NCBI RefSeq assembly: GCF_965363235.1
Contig: NC_134848.1
Span: 64,732,681-64,796,680 of the forward strand
Direction: 5' to 3'
Length of the DNA stretch: 64,000 bases
Source: Mytilus galloprovincialis
Lineage: Eukaryota > Mollusca > Bivalvia > Mytilida > Mytilidae
Below, piece by piece: positions 44,276 to 55,864 of this stretch (the stretch's first letter is position 1; every line of letters begins with the position of its first letter). The notes under the pieces are model-generated. The model was not told the origin of the DNA. It saw only the letters and a list, made by a program, of their open reading frames with translations, and did not search any database. The translations under genes were made by a program, and so were the position numbers.

Positions 44276-45902
44276 TTGTGTGGATGAACTAAATAACAAA
44301 ACAAACATTTACGAGTCATTTCTCAGCCTGTGTGCGATTGTATTTTTTTTTTTGGGGGGGGGGGGGGGGGGAGATTATTTTGGTAGGCATATTAAACATA
44401 AATTTTGTACATCTGTTTTTAAGTTATATCTCAATCTCCGTATGTTTGGTTTCCTTGTAAATGTTTTACACGATGTATCTTCTGGAAAATACACCGTGCT
44501 TCAAAGACCGTGCAATGTCTTGAGAGAAAGAGAAAATCAGAGAGAGAAGGACATTAATTTATTGTCAAATATAATAAGATCTCAAAGGAGTTGCAGAATA
44601 ACGGATACTGGCGAATGTAAAAATTGAACAAAAAAGTTTGCAAAATTATAAAGAATAACAACAGAAAATAAAAATAATAAATTAATACAACAGTGTAGAC
44701 ACAGACAAGAACCATGTACAGAATTAAGAAATCATTTAATGATAGAAGAATTTTTACAAAATTGTTTATTGAGGATTTTACAGAATAAGCGTTATATTTA
44801 AAGATAAAGAACATTTAGGTCCACACTTCATATGAACCCTTAAACACTCGTTGGATTATCTCGTTGTGGCTGGTCAGTAATAAATACAAAAAGTCACTGG
44901 TCAATTCAAAGGTTGTCGTAAGTGATGCAATATATTCTTATTTTCCTGTTCCCCTTGTGTAACTTCCAGTTTTATTGAAGTTTACATCGATCAAAGCCTT
45001 ATTTTAATTTAGTTTCCTGTTATTACTACCCCCTTTTTTGTCGCATGTTGTGTATCATGTACTGATTCTATATATACTTCGAGCATACACATGTACACTT
45101 ATGGAAAAATAACTATTTACTAAACTTTTTAAAAAGTTTTTGTAGACTTGTATACAATAAATTTTATGCAGAACAAAAAAAAATATTTACAAAGATGTCA
45201 GTTTGTCTGCGTGTTTTAATTGTTAACTTGCAGATGTATAAATAACCGCACGACACTCTTTCAATAATTTGTAGAATCGTTGATATAATGTTTGTTTATA
45301 TATGCGATGTTAAGCAGTAGTATATGGACAGAACTCGATCTGTCGTGATATAGTACCAAAAAACGAGCTATTACATGTTCTGTTGCTAAAGTAACCGTTG
45401 TTTTCAAAAATTTGCCAAAATCATATATCGGAACGGAGAAAAAATGCAAACAGATGATCTACACGATTGTCTAAGAGATTTACGAATTGGTTACCCAAAA
45501 AAGTGACAAAATTCAACAATCTCCCATTAGAGCAAATATTAATAAAGATCACAACCCTGACCACATGCACACCTTCAATATATGTACAAACAGACAACAA
45601 AGTGAAAACGTTCTAGGATTCAAACTGTAGATGTTATGCGGATTAACTATAATAGGGGAAGGACGGCGGACAGAGGGACAGGGGTAACACCCCACCCCCC
45701 AACTTTCAGTTGCGGGGGCATAACAAATTATAGTTTCAATTACATCATTTATTGCGTCAACTTGTAGATTGTAGATAGTAAACCTGATGATTTCTATTTT
45801 TTATATGTTTTTACTATTTTTGCGTTCATGTACTTACAATGTATTTTTGTTTGAATTAGTAATTGTTTTAGACATGTGTATTGATAATGAACATACAAGT
45901 AT
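44276..45902. other. Intergenic; no gene seen
   Basis: Contains a G-run (44352-44371) and AT-rich sequence. The 115-codon frame at 44280-44627 translates the G-run as glycines and is not credible. Confidence 0.45.
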
Positions 45903-46002
45903 NNNNNNNNNNNNNNNNNNNNNNNNNNNNNNNNNNNNNNNNNNNNNNNNNNNNNNNNNNNNNNNNNNNNNNNNNNNNNNNNNNNNNNNNNNNNNNNNNN
46001 NN
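45903..46002. other. Assembly gap (100 N) flanked by identical 90-bp sequence
   Basis: 45813-45902 and 46003-46092 are identical for 90 bases. The round 100-N size is a placeholder. The two contig ends probably overlap and should be merged, so open frames that cross the gap are not real. Confidence 0.95.
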
Positions 46003-46092
46003 ACTATTTTTGCGTTCATGTACTTACAATGTATTTTTGTTTGAATTAGTAATTGTTTTAGACATGTGTATTGATAATGAACATACAAGTAT

Positions 46093-46990
46093 CATATTTT
46101 TTATAACGTATAATTTCTTTTTAAAATGTTCCATAAAAGAGGGTCTGATTGAGGTTAACGGAATACAGAATAATGGGCAAAAATTGCAGAATAAAAGGCA
46201 AAAAAAAAAAAAAAAAAAAGAAAAAAAAAAGAAAAAGAGCATAATGAGGTGCCTAAATATAAAGAATAAAGAATATCGGAAATACAAAATAAAAATTAAT
46301 GATAATTATCCAGATAAAAAGAATCTATCAATACGAAACACAAATGAATCGTGCATAATCAACACGAAGAACGTTGGAAATAATTAGCATGATAACTTGA
46401 CGTTATGTAATAAAAATAACGACGTCACGAATTTTGATGGGTTTTTTGCCAAAATGTTGAGTTTGCGTCGCTTCTACAGGGAAAACGAAGTCGGTGACCA
46501 TATATTTTTTTTTAACATCATCTAATTCGTTAGACAAAGAGGAAGAAAATGTTAATTTAAAAAAAATTCTATGGAGCGGTTTACGTGATTTATACCGGAA
46601 ACAGAAAATTGTAGAAGAAAAATACAGATTCCCCCTATATATTCAATGTAATTTAGTACCCTCTCGGACCATTTTAAATGATTTTTCTCGAAAACGAAGT
46701 CGGTGACATATACTTTTTTTTACATTTTCTGATGTATATTTTCAATATCTAATCGACTTCTAAATTAAAAAAAAAAAATCTATGGACTCCGACTAGTTCA
46801 TTTACTGATCCTTGACCTTAAAACAAAATATTAGAAAAATAACACTGAAAATAAAACATTGCTCTAAAGGTCATAAATGTTAAAGGACTAGATAAATGCT
46901 TAATTCATAAATGTAACAACTAATTACGAAAAATTATAAAAAGCAAAGAACAACTAATGACAACCCCTACTGAAATCAAATTGTCGTCCC
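46093..46990. other. Repeat fragments
   Basis: 46160-46300 carries AATACAGAATAATGGGC and an A-run, a repeat also at 60605-60685 (AGAATAGAGAATAATGGG). 46480-46720 has two copies of GAAAACGAAGTCGGTGAC about 210 bp apart. No gene seen. Confidence 0.45.
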
Positions 46991-47024
46991 CTAAGGCTAA
47001 GCTCAAATCCTTCAGTTGAGTTTT

Positions 47025-48136
47025 TATACGACCGGTCGAATATTGGTATGACGTTGGCGTCGTCGTCGTCGTCGTCCGAAGACATTGGTTTTCGCACTAT
47101 AACTTTACTTTAAGTCAATAGAAATCTATGAAATTTAAACATAAGGTTTATGACCACAAAATGAAGGTTGGGATTGATTTTGGAAGTTTTGGTCCCAACA
47201 GTTTAGGTATTAGGGGCCAAAAAAAGGACCCAAATAAGCATTTTTCTTGGTTTTCGCACAATTATAACTTAAGTATAAGTAAATAGAAATCTATGAAATT
47301 TATACACAAGGTTTATGAACACAAAAGGAAAGTTGGGATTGATTTTGGGAGTTTTGGTCCCAACAGTTTAGGAATTAGGGGCAAAAAAGGTGCCCAATTA
47401 AGCATTTTTCTTGGTTTTTCGCACCATACATTGTAACTTTAGTATAAGTAAATAGAAATCTATGAAATTTAAACACAAGGTTTATGACCATAAAAGGAAG
47501 GTTGGGATTGATTTTGGGAGTTTTGGTCCCAACAGTTTAGGAATTAGGGGCCCAAAGGGTCCAAAATTAAACTTTGTTTGATATCAACAAAATTTGAATC
47601 CATGGGGTTCTTTGATATGCTGAATCTAAACATGTCTTTAGATTTTTGATTATAGGCCCAGTTTTCAAGTTGGTCCTAATCGGGGTCCAAGTTTAATTTC
47701 AACAAAAAATGAATATATGGGGTTCTTTGATATAATCTGAATCTAACCATGTATTTAGATTTTTGATATTTGGGCCCAGTTATCAAATTGGTCCACATTG
47801 ACGTCTAAAGGGTCCAAAATTAAACTTTGTTTGATTTTAACAAAAATTGAATTCTTGGGGTTCTTTGATATAAATGCTGAATTTAACCATGTATTTAGAT
47901 TTTGGATATTGGACCATAATAGGTAAATGTCCAATTTAAAATTTTTTAAGTTTTTAAGTTTAAGTTCTTAGACCACATTCATTCTGTGTCAGAAACCTAT
48001 GTTGTTTCAACTATTTAACCACAATCCAAATTCAGAGCTGTATCAAGCTTAAATGATGTGTCCATACTTGCCCCAACTGTTCAGGGTTCGAACTCTGCGG
48101 TCGTATAAAGCTACGCCTTGCGGAACATCTACTTTT
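47025..48136 (+). mobile_element. Tandem-core element family D (TATACGACCGG)
   Basis: 5' end TATACGACCGGTCGAATATTG, then a GTCGTCGTCGTC microsatellite (47056-47078). Core units are about 165-169 bp (GGTCCCAACAGTTTAGG at 47191, 47356 and 47525), followed by diverged units with GGGGTTCTTTGATAT. It ends GCGGTCGTATAAAG (inverse of the 5' end), then GCTACGCCTTGCGGAACATCT, a decayed hairpin. HINE-like by structure. Confidence 0.7.
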
Positions 48137-48740
48137 ATGATATTTGTTAAATTCTTTTTATTTTTCTGGAGCGTCTACATGGTCTAATAGGCTAGTTTAC
48201 ATCATTGTACTTGATGGTAATGGTTATACTCATTGTTGAAAACTGAACGATGACCTGGTTAATTAAAGAATAAGAAGATGTGATATGATTGTCACCAGTC
48301 TACTTTCCATTGGGTTAAACTTATTATTTACATTATCTTTTGATCTTTGATTGACAATTTTATGACATATTATCATTATCTTTTAAAATGACTGATATCC
48401 TGGCAGGATGAAAATGAAAAATCAGCAAAACAAAATACAGGAATTGACTGTGACCAAAATAACTTTTCGTGAGACCTGGCCACAAAAAAAAAAAAGAGTA
48501 GCAACAGATGTAAAGTTGAATAAATGGGAAAATCTCCTACACCAGAATGTCACATTATACCGTGAATAAGTTTTAATTTTCAAACAACAATTCGGTACCA
48601 ATCGTTGAAGACCGTACAATGACCTATATAATTGACCACTGGTGGATAGCGGATAGTTGTCTCATTATTCTAATACATGTATTAATATAGACATTATCTG
48701 CATTTAATTGTTAAATTTTATTGCTAATTTGTAATTTCAG

Positions 48741-48777
48741 ATTTAATGCATCCATGACATCACAACGGAAATAAATC
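48741..48777 (+). other. 5' UTR part of the glycosyltransferase exon
   Basis: A splice acceptor (GCTAATTTGTAATTTCAG, ending 48740) lies 37 bp before the ATG, so at least one untranslated exon is expected upstream. It was not located. Confidence 0.45.
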
Positions 48778-49125
48778 ATGAGGCAACTAAAGTCATCAGT
48801 CCTGATTCTATTGGTGGTAGCAGTCGCTTTATTCTTAATGGCATACACCCTTTTGTTTGACGACAAAAGCTACCGTAATTCAGTTCAAAATGTGGTAAAT
48901 TTTGACAACGTGGAAGGAAACAGTCCATTTAAATCAGACAAAAATTCCATAATTAAACCAACATTCAACTCATCCATGCCTTTTGGACAAGAAATTGCTG
49001 ATGTTCTAGATGTGGCGAGACAAATGAATGCCAAACCTTTACTGGTTACCTTGATTAATGGAGCTTACCTACAGTTTGCTTTGAGTTGGTTATGTAACAC
49101 AGAACACATGGGAATTCACAAACAG
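48778..49125 (+). CDS. Glycosyltransferase (Nucleotid_trans family), exon 1
   Basis: First 116 codons, ending CAAACAG before the donor GTATGA (49126); phase 0. Residues about 7-27 (VLILLVVAVALFLMAYTLL) are a single membrane anchor after a short cytoplasmic MRQLKSS, which makes a type II Golgi membrane topology. A stem region follows, and then the start of the catalytic domain (PLLVTLINGAYLQFALSWLC), typical of the family's first strand and helix. The 117-codon open frame seen in genomic DNA runs one codon into the intron. Confidence 0.85.
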
Positions 49126-50334
49126 GTATGAATCAACTTGGTTTGAATTTTGGTTGATAGTTTTCTCATTGGCAATCACAACGTATCTCCTTATTATCAT
49201 GATTATTATGATGAATAACAAAAGAGATATGTATGATTGTTAGAGATAGATATAAGAAGATGTGGTAACTTTGATATCCATATACAGTTTTCTTTGGAGT
49301 GCCAATGAGACAACTCTCCATCCAAGTCACATTTTATAAAAGTAAACCATTAAAGGTCAAACGTATAGGTCAAACAAGTCAAAGTACGGTCTTCAATACG
49401 GAGCCTTGGCTCACACTGAACAGCAAGCTATAAAGGGCCTGGGCCCCAAAAATGACTAGTGTAAAACGAACTTTCAAACGGGAAAATCAACGGTCTAATT
49501 AATATACATGTATAACAATACAAATAAAGTAATATAATTCCACTGGCACTGTGCCGTTTACATTGAGTCTAATGACAAAAAAAAAAAAAAAAAAAAAAAA
49601 AAAAACGAAATCTAAGCAGAAGGGGTTGAGGAAATGTTCTCAATACAAAAATTAGATGAGGTATGATTTCCAAAGAAACAACAATCCACCTGAGTTTAAA
49701 TGAAGTTGATATAAAATGCTATCAGCCAAAGTAGGCCCTTCAACCATTAGAAACAATACATTATATATTCGTCTTTAAAAAGCCCCTTCATGAAAATTGT
49801 TAAACAATACAAACGAGAAAACCAACGGCCTAATTCATAAGACAACTACCGAAAACGATAATGACGAACGACGACCACTATAAATTACCAGGCTCCTCAC
49901 TTGGAACAGGCACTTCAACGATATAATCTAGAAATATGAAACTTTCTTGAATAGAACGTGAAAATAACAATGGCTTAATCCAAGTTATTATCTCGTCAGC
50001 AGTATACGATGATTATCATACAGAGCAAAGTCAGTAACCACTTCTGTTGAAATGATACCAAAGAATGACACAAATCATCACAGTTTGGAGAAAAAATATA
50101 AATATTAATAAAAACCACTGTATAACATGTATAATAAGTAGTCTACAAAAAATGTTTTTCAATGACAAATTGATTCGGAGTAAAATCTTCTATAATACGT
50201 CAATACGATCACGGCTGTCGTCTCATTACCTTTGTGAAACATAATGAAAAATCAAAAGCAAATGATCTCATTTCAAATCGATATCTAATTTTGATTTTAT
50301 ACTATTGTAGCAATCCTATTCCTATCTTGGATAA

Positions 50335-50779
50335 GGGAGCTACCATTTGATTTTTATGGGGGGGGGGGGGGGGGGGGGGGGGCTAGGATGAAAAATTTTG
50401 TCCTGCATTTTTTTTAGTTGTAATCTCTGTCCTGCCTTTTTTTGGAAAGATTAGAACTTGTTCTAAATCTTTACTTAGGCACTAGCCTCCCTAACAACAG
50501 GACAGGTTAGCTACTGTTACTAAATGTATTCGCACTGAAATATAGTTCCCTATGGTTCTGATGTATGTGCACATAATACAAATATAAACTGAAAAAAACT
50601 GGGTATATTTTTAATTAGTTTGTCCTGACTTTTTTTCATAAATTGTCATCCTGCCTTTTTTTTTTTTTGCAAAGTGTCTCATCCTGCCTTTTTTTTTACT
50701 CAGAACTCCTGTCCTGCCTATTTTTTTTCAAATTTCATCCTAGCCCCCCCCCCCCCATAAAAATCAAATGGTAGCTCCC
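50335..50779. mobile_element. PIF/Harbinger-like MITE with G-run/C-run ends, 445 bp
   Basis: The inverted ends GGGAGCTACCATTTGATTTT continue into TATGGGG...GGCTAGGATGAAA; flanks TAA (50332-50334) and TAA (50780-50782). The interior repeats TGTCCTGCCTTTTTTT several times. No coding capacity. A decayed relative of the interior and right part is at about 57195-57300. Confidence 0.75.
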
Positions 50780-51010
50780 TAAGAAACTAATTATATGTTC
50801 TTAGATTTTACTGACAGTACTCTCAAAACTATTAACATATATAATTAATTTAAGACTCAACCGTAACTGGATACCTAATTAGAGAGCACGGGAACCGTTT
50901 TAAATATAAATATATATCTATATTTTCGCTGTTATTTTCGAACACTTGAAAATAAGACAATAACACCTCAAATATACGGCTTATTCTGCCTAATAACAAT
51001 TTTTACTCCA

Positions 51011-51118
51011 GACGCTCGTCTTGTCTACAAAAGACTCACCAGTGACGCTCGTCTTGTCTACAAAAGCCTCACCAGTGACGCTCGTCTTGTCTACAAAAGA
51101 CTCACCAGTGACGCTCGA
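51011..51118 (+). repeat. 33-bp minisatellite, 3.3 copies
   Basis: Unit GACGCTCGTCTTGTCTACAA followed by AAGACTCACCAGT, at 51011, 51044 and 51077 plus a partial copy; one base change in unit 2. Confidence 0.9.
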
Positions 51119-51334
51119 ATAGATAAAAGTTATAAGGTCAAATTAAGAACGAAGTTGACAGCAAATTGTAAAAGATTTTACCAAATAAAGCTAAGATTAT
51201 CTTTTCCTGGTTGAGAAAATCCTTAATATTTCGGACAATTCTAAGGTTTGTAAACATGTAATTTATTGATATTTTCATATCAATAAATTAATAAAAGTCA
51301 AGCTTCTTTTGAAACATTTTTAGTTTGTAATTTG

Positions 51335-51530
51335 ATTCGACTGTCATACAAGTGAGAGGTTTAGCTAGCTTTAAAACTAGGTTTTATCCACCATTTTCTA
51401 CAAGCGAAAATGCCTGTACCAAGTAAGGAATATGACAGTTGTTTTCCATTCGTTTGATGTGTTTGAGCTTTTGATATTGCCATTTGATAAGGGACTTTCC
51501 GTTTTGAATTTTCCTCGGAGTATTTTTGCG
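51335..51530 (-). repeat. Dispersed repeat N, minus copy in intron
   Basis: Reverse strand of the 41890 copy: GACTGTCATACAAGTGAGAG, GAATATGACAGTTGTTTTCC and CGGAGTATTTTTGCG in order. Confidence 0.65.
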
Positions 51531-51714
51531 ATTTTTTTTTGTAAGACTAATGTGTTAATTCGACAATGATAATTTCTGAATATTCAGTAACCACAAATTT
51601 TCATTGCCTAAATGACATGTAGTGGTCATGATAAGGTCATCACTAAAAATGAGTCGAACTTGGTTATGATTTTAAAAAGGGTAACCTGTGACATTGTGTG
51701 AGCGAAAAGGTAAA

Positions 51715-51905
51715 AATACTGAACTCCGAGGAAAATTCAGAAAGAAATTTCCCTACTCAAATTGAAAAATCAAAAGCCCAAACACATGGAACGAATGGAT
51801 AACAACTGTCATATTCCAGACTTGGTACAAGCATTTTCCTAGATTGAACCGGATTTTATAGCTAGCCAAACATTTCACCTGTGTGACAGTCGCATCAAAA
51901 TCCAT
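51715..51905 (+). repeat. Dispersed repeat N, plus copy in intron
   Basis: TACTGAACTCCGAGGAAAAT, CGAATGGATAACAACTGTC and CAGACTTGGTACAAGC; inverted relative to 51335-51530, 185 bp away. Confidence 0.65.
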
Positions 51906-52033
51906 ACTGGCTATTTTGACCTCTTGTTTGCGAGAACATGTGCCATTGTGATAAAAAGAAGTCAATTAAAGCACATACATTGTTTTTATTTTGCATTTTA
52001 GTAATATTATGTGCATTTAAATCCTAATTTTAG

Positions 52034-52756
52034 GTGTTGATTATCAGTACAGACTTGGACACTAAAGATACGATAAAGAGGCAATGGCCGGATATAAATG
52101 TAGTAGCTATTTCCGGTATGCCATTAAATGGCGACCAATCATATAGCCATGCAGGATACGTTAGATTAACTAACTTTCGAGCACATGTATTGTTAGAATT
52201 ATTGTTAATCAATCAAGAAGTATTTTTATTTGAGGTGGACGCTTTGTGGATAAAAAATCCAGTTCCGGTATTATCTGGTACCAAAAACGCCGATATTCTC
52301 GCAAATCCCGTGTCCGAGAGACCAGGTTTAACAGCTATTGGTTTTCTATATTTATTCCCAACAAACCCTACGATTCTAACATGGAAAGAATTGAACAGAA
52401 GGTTATATGAGTTGGATAAGAGAATTAAATCTCTACCCGCGGGAAAACTAATTTCGGAAGGAGACAATGACCAGATATATGTGTCAGGAATAATTAACAA
52501 ACGGCTTGGAGGATTGAAAAAGAAAGAGTTGCCGTTAGCAGATTATCCAGACGGGAAATGGTATGTTATGTCAGAAGCGAAACGGAAGGCATCACGACCG
52601 TATGTAATCAACAATAACTGGGTCATTGGGAATAAAATTAAAATATTACGCGCCAAAGAGTGGGGACATTGGTTTTTAAGTGATGATGGTAATTGTAACA
52701 TTGCAAATATCCAACGAATTACAGAAGACTTCTGGCATCCTCTAGAGAAAATCTGA
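52034..52756 (+). CDS. Glycosyltransferase (Nucleotid_trans family), exon 2
   Basis: Final 240 codons after the acceptor CTAATTTTAG (ending 52033), in phase 0 with exon 1; the full protein is 356 residues. The exon begins with Val (GTG), not a start codon. It carries the family's landmarks: VLIISTDLD, then FLFEVDALWIKNP (about residues 180-193), the nucleotide-sugar/metal site where most relatives have DxD and this one has E-V-D, followed by GDNDQ (about 259-263) and the C-terminal YVINNNWVIGNKIKILR block with HWFLSDDG. PF03407-type enzymes (GT77-like, including plant RG-II xylosyltransferases and many mollusc paralogues) transfer sugars from nucleotide donors in the Golgi. Donor and acceptor are unknown. 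Confidence 0.88.
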   Translation: MLIISTDLDTKDTIKRQWPDINVVAISGMPLNGDQSYSHAGYVRLTNFRAHVLLELLLINQEVFLFEVDALWIKNPVPVLSGTKNADILANPVSERPGLTAIGFLYLFPTNPTILTWKELNRRLYELDKRIKSLPAGKLISEGDNDQIYVSGIINKRLGGLKKKELPLADYPDGKWYVMSEAKRKASRPYVINNNWVIGNKIKILRAKEWGHWFLSDDGNCNIANIQRITEDFWHPLEKI

Positions 52757-53645
52757 TTCTCGCAAATATTGCTGCATAGCGGAGTTCTAACCAAAGGCAA
52801 AGAACGACCATGATATTAGATTAATATGTGCGCACGAAACTACGCACTGTCGGAAACAGTGCCGTTTAATATTAATGATACATCGAAATAGAAGCTGTTA
52901 TGCGACAAAGATTGTACAACATAAAAGCTGAGCTTATTGACATATCATTTCAATGTCAAACACTGTCAGATTTCTTCTACATAGGTACATGGGTACACAA
53001 GTAATTATAGTTTAATGAAGTAGTAACTGTTTTTTTAAGTTCGTTATTTTATTTTAGATGTTTAGTTCGTTTTGTTAATCACGCTAATGATGAGATTGTA
53101 AGTTTGTTTTATTTTCAATTAAGATTTTTAGTATAAACCTAGATGTTAATTTATGACAATGCAATATTCATGTAGTTTGATTTTCCTCCAATACAGATTG
53201 GTCTAATCATATCATTACCACACATCGACAATTATATATGCATGCCCTCAGATTGCCTTTTTTTACATACACACATTTATATGATATTATTTTGACTGGC
53301 ACGATATACTTTGTTTTCATGTCATGTTAACGTTATCTTGTATTCATTTAGGATTTAATTATTTTGTTATATTTTTTTAAAACGCTATTTTAACCTGCAT
53401 GTGCAGTTTTTGGTTATTATTTGTATTCAGTTTGAATATGTGCATATAATATTATTGTGTTATACACATGTATACATGCACCTTTACACAACTATTATGC
53501 CGTTGGTATGTGAACAATATTGTATGACGTATAACGTCTTTGTACCATATCCAGTTGCAATGGGTTTTATACCAACAATTGCAATTGTTTTGTTGAACTT
53601 TATATGTATTATATGAACAATAAAACAAATATACGAAACAACGAA
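52757..53645 (+). other. 3' UTR of the glycosyltransferase
   Basis: AT-rich non-coding sequence up to AATAAA at 53619-53624, the first strong poly-A signal after the stop codon. A 71-codon open frame at 53401-53616 lies within it and is not counted. Confidence 0.6.
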
Positions 53646-54270
53646 CTCTTACTTATTTTTTATTGAGGAAGTTCCTGCGTAAATTCTAGAGCCTCCCGAA
53701 AAAGTTAACCTTGCAATTTTGTTTAGATGCATTTTTGCATAAATTTTCAATTTTGATATCAATTTAAATTGGTTAACACACACATTGTTGATTATGAACC
53801 ATAATATGATACTTTACATAATGTAGTATAAAATACATGTTCAACTCCGTGCTATAGTTCTTCCTTTATTATGATATCGCCGACTGTGGCTTAGCACAGG
53901 ATGTGTACCCGCCATAATCAAAACTATGGCGCCAGCGCCAGCAGCAGTATCCGTATCTATAGCATTATTATTTTCATTTCCGGAGTATTTTCACTTCCTT
54001 CATTGATCACTGTGGGTTATTGAGTATCGCCATCTTTTCTATATAATCTGTGATCGTCTTTTAAGTTATAGGCCAAATAAAACATTGTTTCTAAGATGTA
54101 TGTATCACTATGTCCAGGTTATGCTTGTGTAGTGTTGATATAAGATTACGGAGACTTACAAAAATATTTTACACTGCTACACTTTTAAATGTTCCTTTAG
54201 TGTAACAATTCAAAAGCTTGTATTTCAGTGGTTTCCGTTGGTGCTGTCTGTCGTACACAAGTATTTGTTT
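53646..54270. other. No gene seen
   Basis: 53875-53990 is CpG-richer (ATGGCGCCAGCGCCAGCAGC) and has short open frames of 26-45 codons on both strands, none with splice partners that I could find. Confidence 0.35.
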
Positions 54271-54776
54271 TTATGCCCTCGTCGTAGTGGAGATGGCATT
54301 AGGTTTTAACCTTGTCCGTCAGTACGCATGTCCGTACATTCCAAAATTAGTTTCCGTTCTTTAAATTTAGTTTTGCTCGACCAAATGTTATTATCTATAC
54401 ACAATGCTTATTACCACAGACCACAGATCGAGTTTGCATTTTGGTGGCATCACTTTTATCTTTCTAGAGCTATGCCCCTTTTCAAATAAATTTAGTTTAC
54501 CTCAACTATGAAACTTAAGTAATATGCTTATAACCTCAAAACAAAAATCAAGTTTGAATTTAGGTGGCGTCACATTATCTTTTTAAAGTTATGACCCTTT
54601 ACAATTAAATAAATTGCTGAATTTTTCGTTTCTCTTTTAATTAAATGTTATGAAACGTATATACAATGGTTATTACCACAAATCTCAGATCAAATACAAG
54701 TTTTGGTATCATCACTTTTACAGTTCTTGAGTTAAGTCCCTTTCAAACGTTATATGCAGCGGTATCATCTGTGTCC
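54271..54776 (+). mobile_element. Tandem-core element family F (TTATGCCC), decayed
   Basis: 5' end TTATGCCCTCGTCGTAGTGG with fold-back GAGATGGCAT, then about three diverged units of roughly 145-165 bp (GTATCATCACTTTTA-type, ATTACCACAGA). It ends GCAGCGGTATCATCTGTGTCC. Same general plan as families A-E, but the inverse of the 5' end is eroded. Confidence 0.5.
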
Positions 54777-55860
54777 ATTGGGCACATTCCCCATTCATTT
54801 TCTCTTAGTATTATAATATTAAACAAGACTTTCGTTTTCTCAAATTTTCATTTGAACATGTTTAATATACTGCAGCCCTGTGTGACATGAAATATGGTAT
54901 ATTGCTCATTATTGAAGGCCATATAAGTATTGCATATTCGTTTCTTTTGTCTGCATGGATAGTTGTCTCATTGGCAATCCAACCATGCGCACGCCATTTT
55001 CATATGGATGAATTTTTTCTTTGGTTTTCACTATGCATGTTTCTGTTGGTGATCAATATTTGTCAAGAATCACCTTCAGTATCATTTATTATCCTCTCAA
55101 AATAAATAGGAAAGACCCAACGTTTATTTGCGAAAGTATAAAACTGTTGTCATTTTCTTGAATCAACAGTGAACTTTCAATCTTCTTGTCTTTAATAATA
55201 TACATGTACGTATAAATAATACAAATAACGCACCATATCCTGCCAATACTTGAAGCACCGCGTAGAACGCCACACACGGGGTGTTGACTATGTTCTACAC
55301 GGGGTGGCGGTTTTGAAGCGGAGAAAAGGCGATCAAGGTAAATACAAGTATCAGAATTGTTAGCACCAAATAATATAATTACGCAGTGAAGGAACCGAAC
55401 CATAATCTACTTCCACCAAGCAGAAACAGTCGTTTCCAGTGCTTCGTTTTCTCAAACAAGAAATAAAAATAAAAGTTAGTATGATGAACAGTTACAAACG
55501 AGTTTTTTTTAATAAATTTTCCAATGTTTTTTTTTTTTACATTAAGACTGTGGGTGTAAATCAAAGTAATCATAGGATTGGGTATAATTCATGACCCCAA
55601 AAACGTTCTGCCCAAATTTTTATTGATTTTAATCATTTGAAATAAATGTAATATGCAATAGTACGTTTTTAATACTACAAAGAAATGAATAGAGGTGGTA
55701 TATTTCGTTTGTTGTTGAGTATATGAATCTGTGAAATGAATAAGTATATAAACACACGCACAAAGAAAAACAACGAAACATATGATCCCATATTAAAGAA
55801 TGTGCAGTTACTAAAAACTAGGCTCTAAGTACTTAACCTGCTTATATAAATCCCTCCGTT
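54777..55860. other. Intergenic; repeat fragments
   Basis: 54885-54985 is a minus-strand fragment of the mussel repeat (ATAGTTGTCTCATTGGCAAT). The 104-codon minus frame at 55089-55403 has no recognised domain. Confidence 0.4.
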
Positions 55861-55864
55861 TTCC

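Larger units (their letters stand above)
49126..52033 (+). other. Intron of the glycosyltransferase, repeat-rich
   Basis: GT...AG intron of 2908 bp. It holds mussel repeat fragments (49250-49545 and 49655-49925), an A-run (49579-49604), a TAA-duplicating MITE (50335-50779), a 33-bp minisatellite (51011-51118) and an inverted pair of repeat N (51335-51530 / 51715-51905). Confidence 0.8.

Noticed and set aside
44280-44627. 115-codon open frame with poly-glycine
   Set aside because: The glycines come from a G-run; no domain and no splice partner.
45787-46387. Open frames running through the N gap
   Set aside because: They exist only because N was translated as X; the flanks are duplicated assembly ends.
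48080-48100. tRNA B-box-like GGGTTCGAACTCT near the end of family D
   Set aside because: No A-box or cloverleaf nearby; it sits in the 3' part of a HINE-like element. No intact tRNA gene was found in the window.
52213-52800. Antisense open frames over the glycosyltransferase exon 2
   Set aside because: Shadows of the well-supported plus-strand coding exon.
53401-53616. 71-codon open frame after the glycosyltransferase
   Set aside because: It lies in the 3' UTR just before the poly-A signal, has hydrophobic AT-rich composition and no domain.
55089-55403. 104-codon minus-strand open frame
   Set aside because: No domain, no signal, no splice context; composition like background apart from a short GC-richer palindromic patch.
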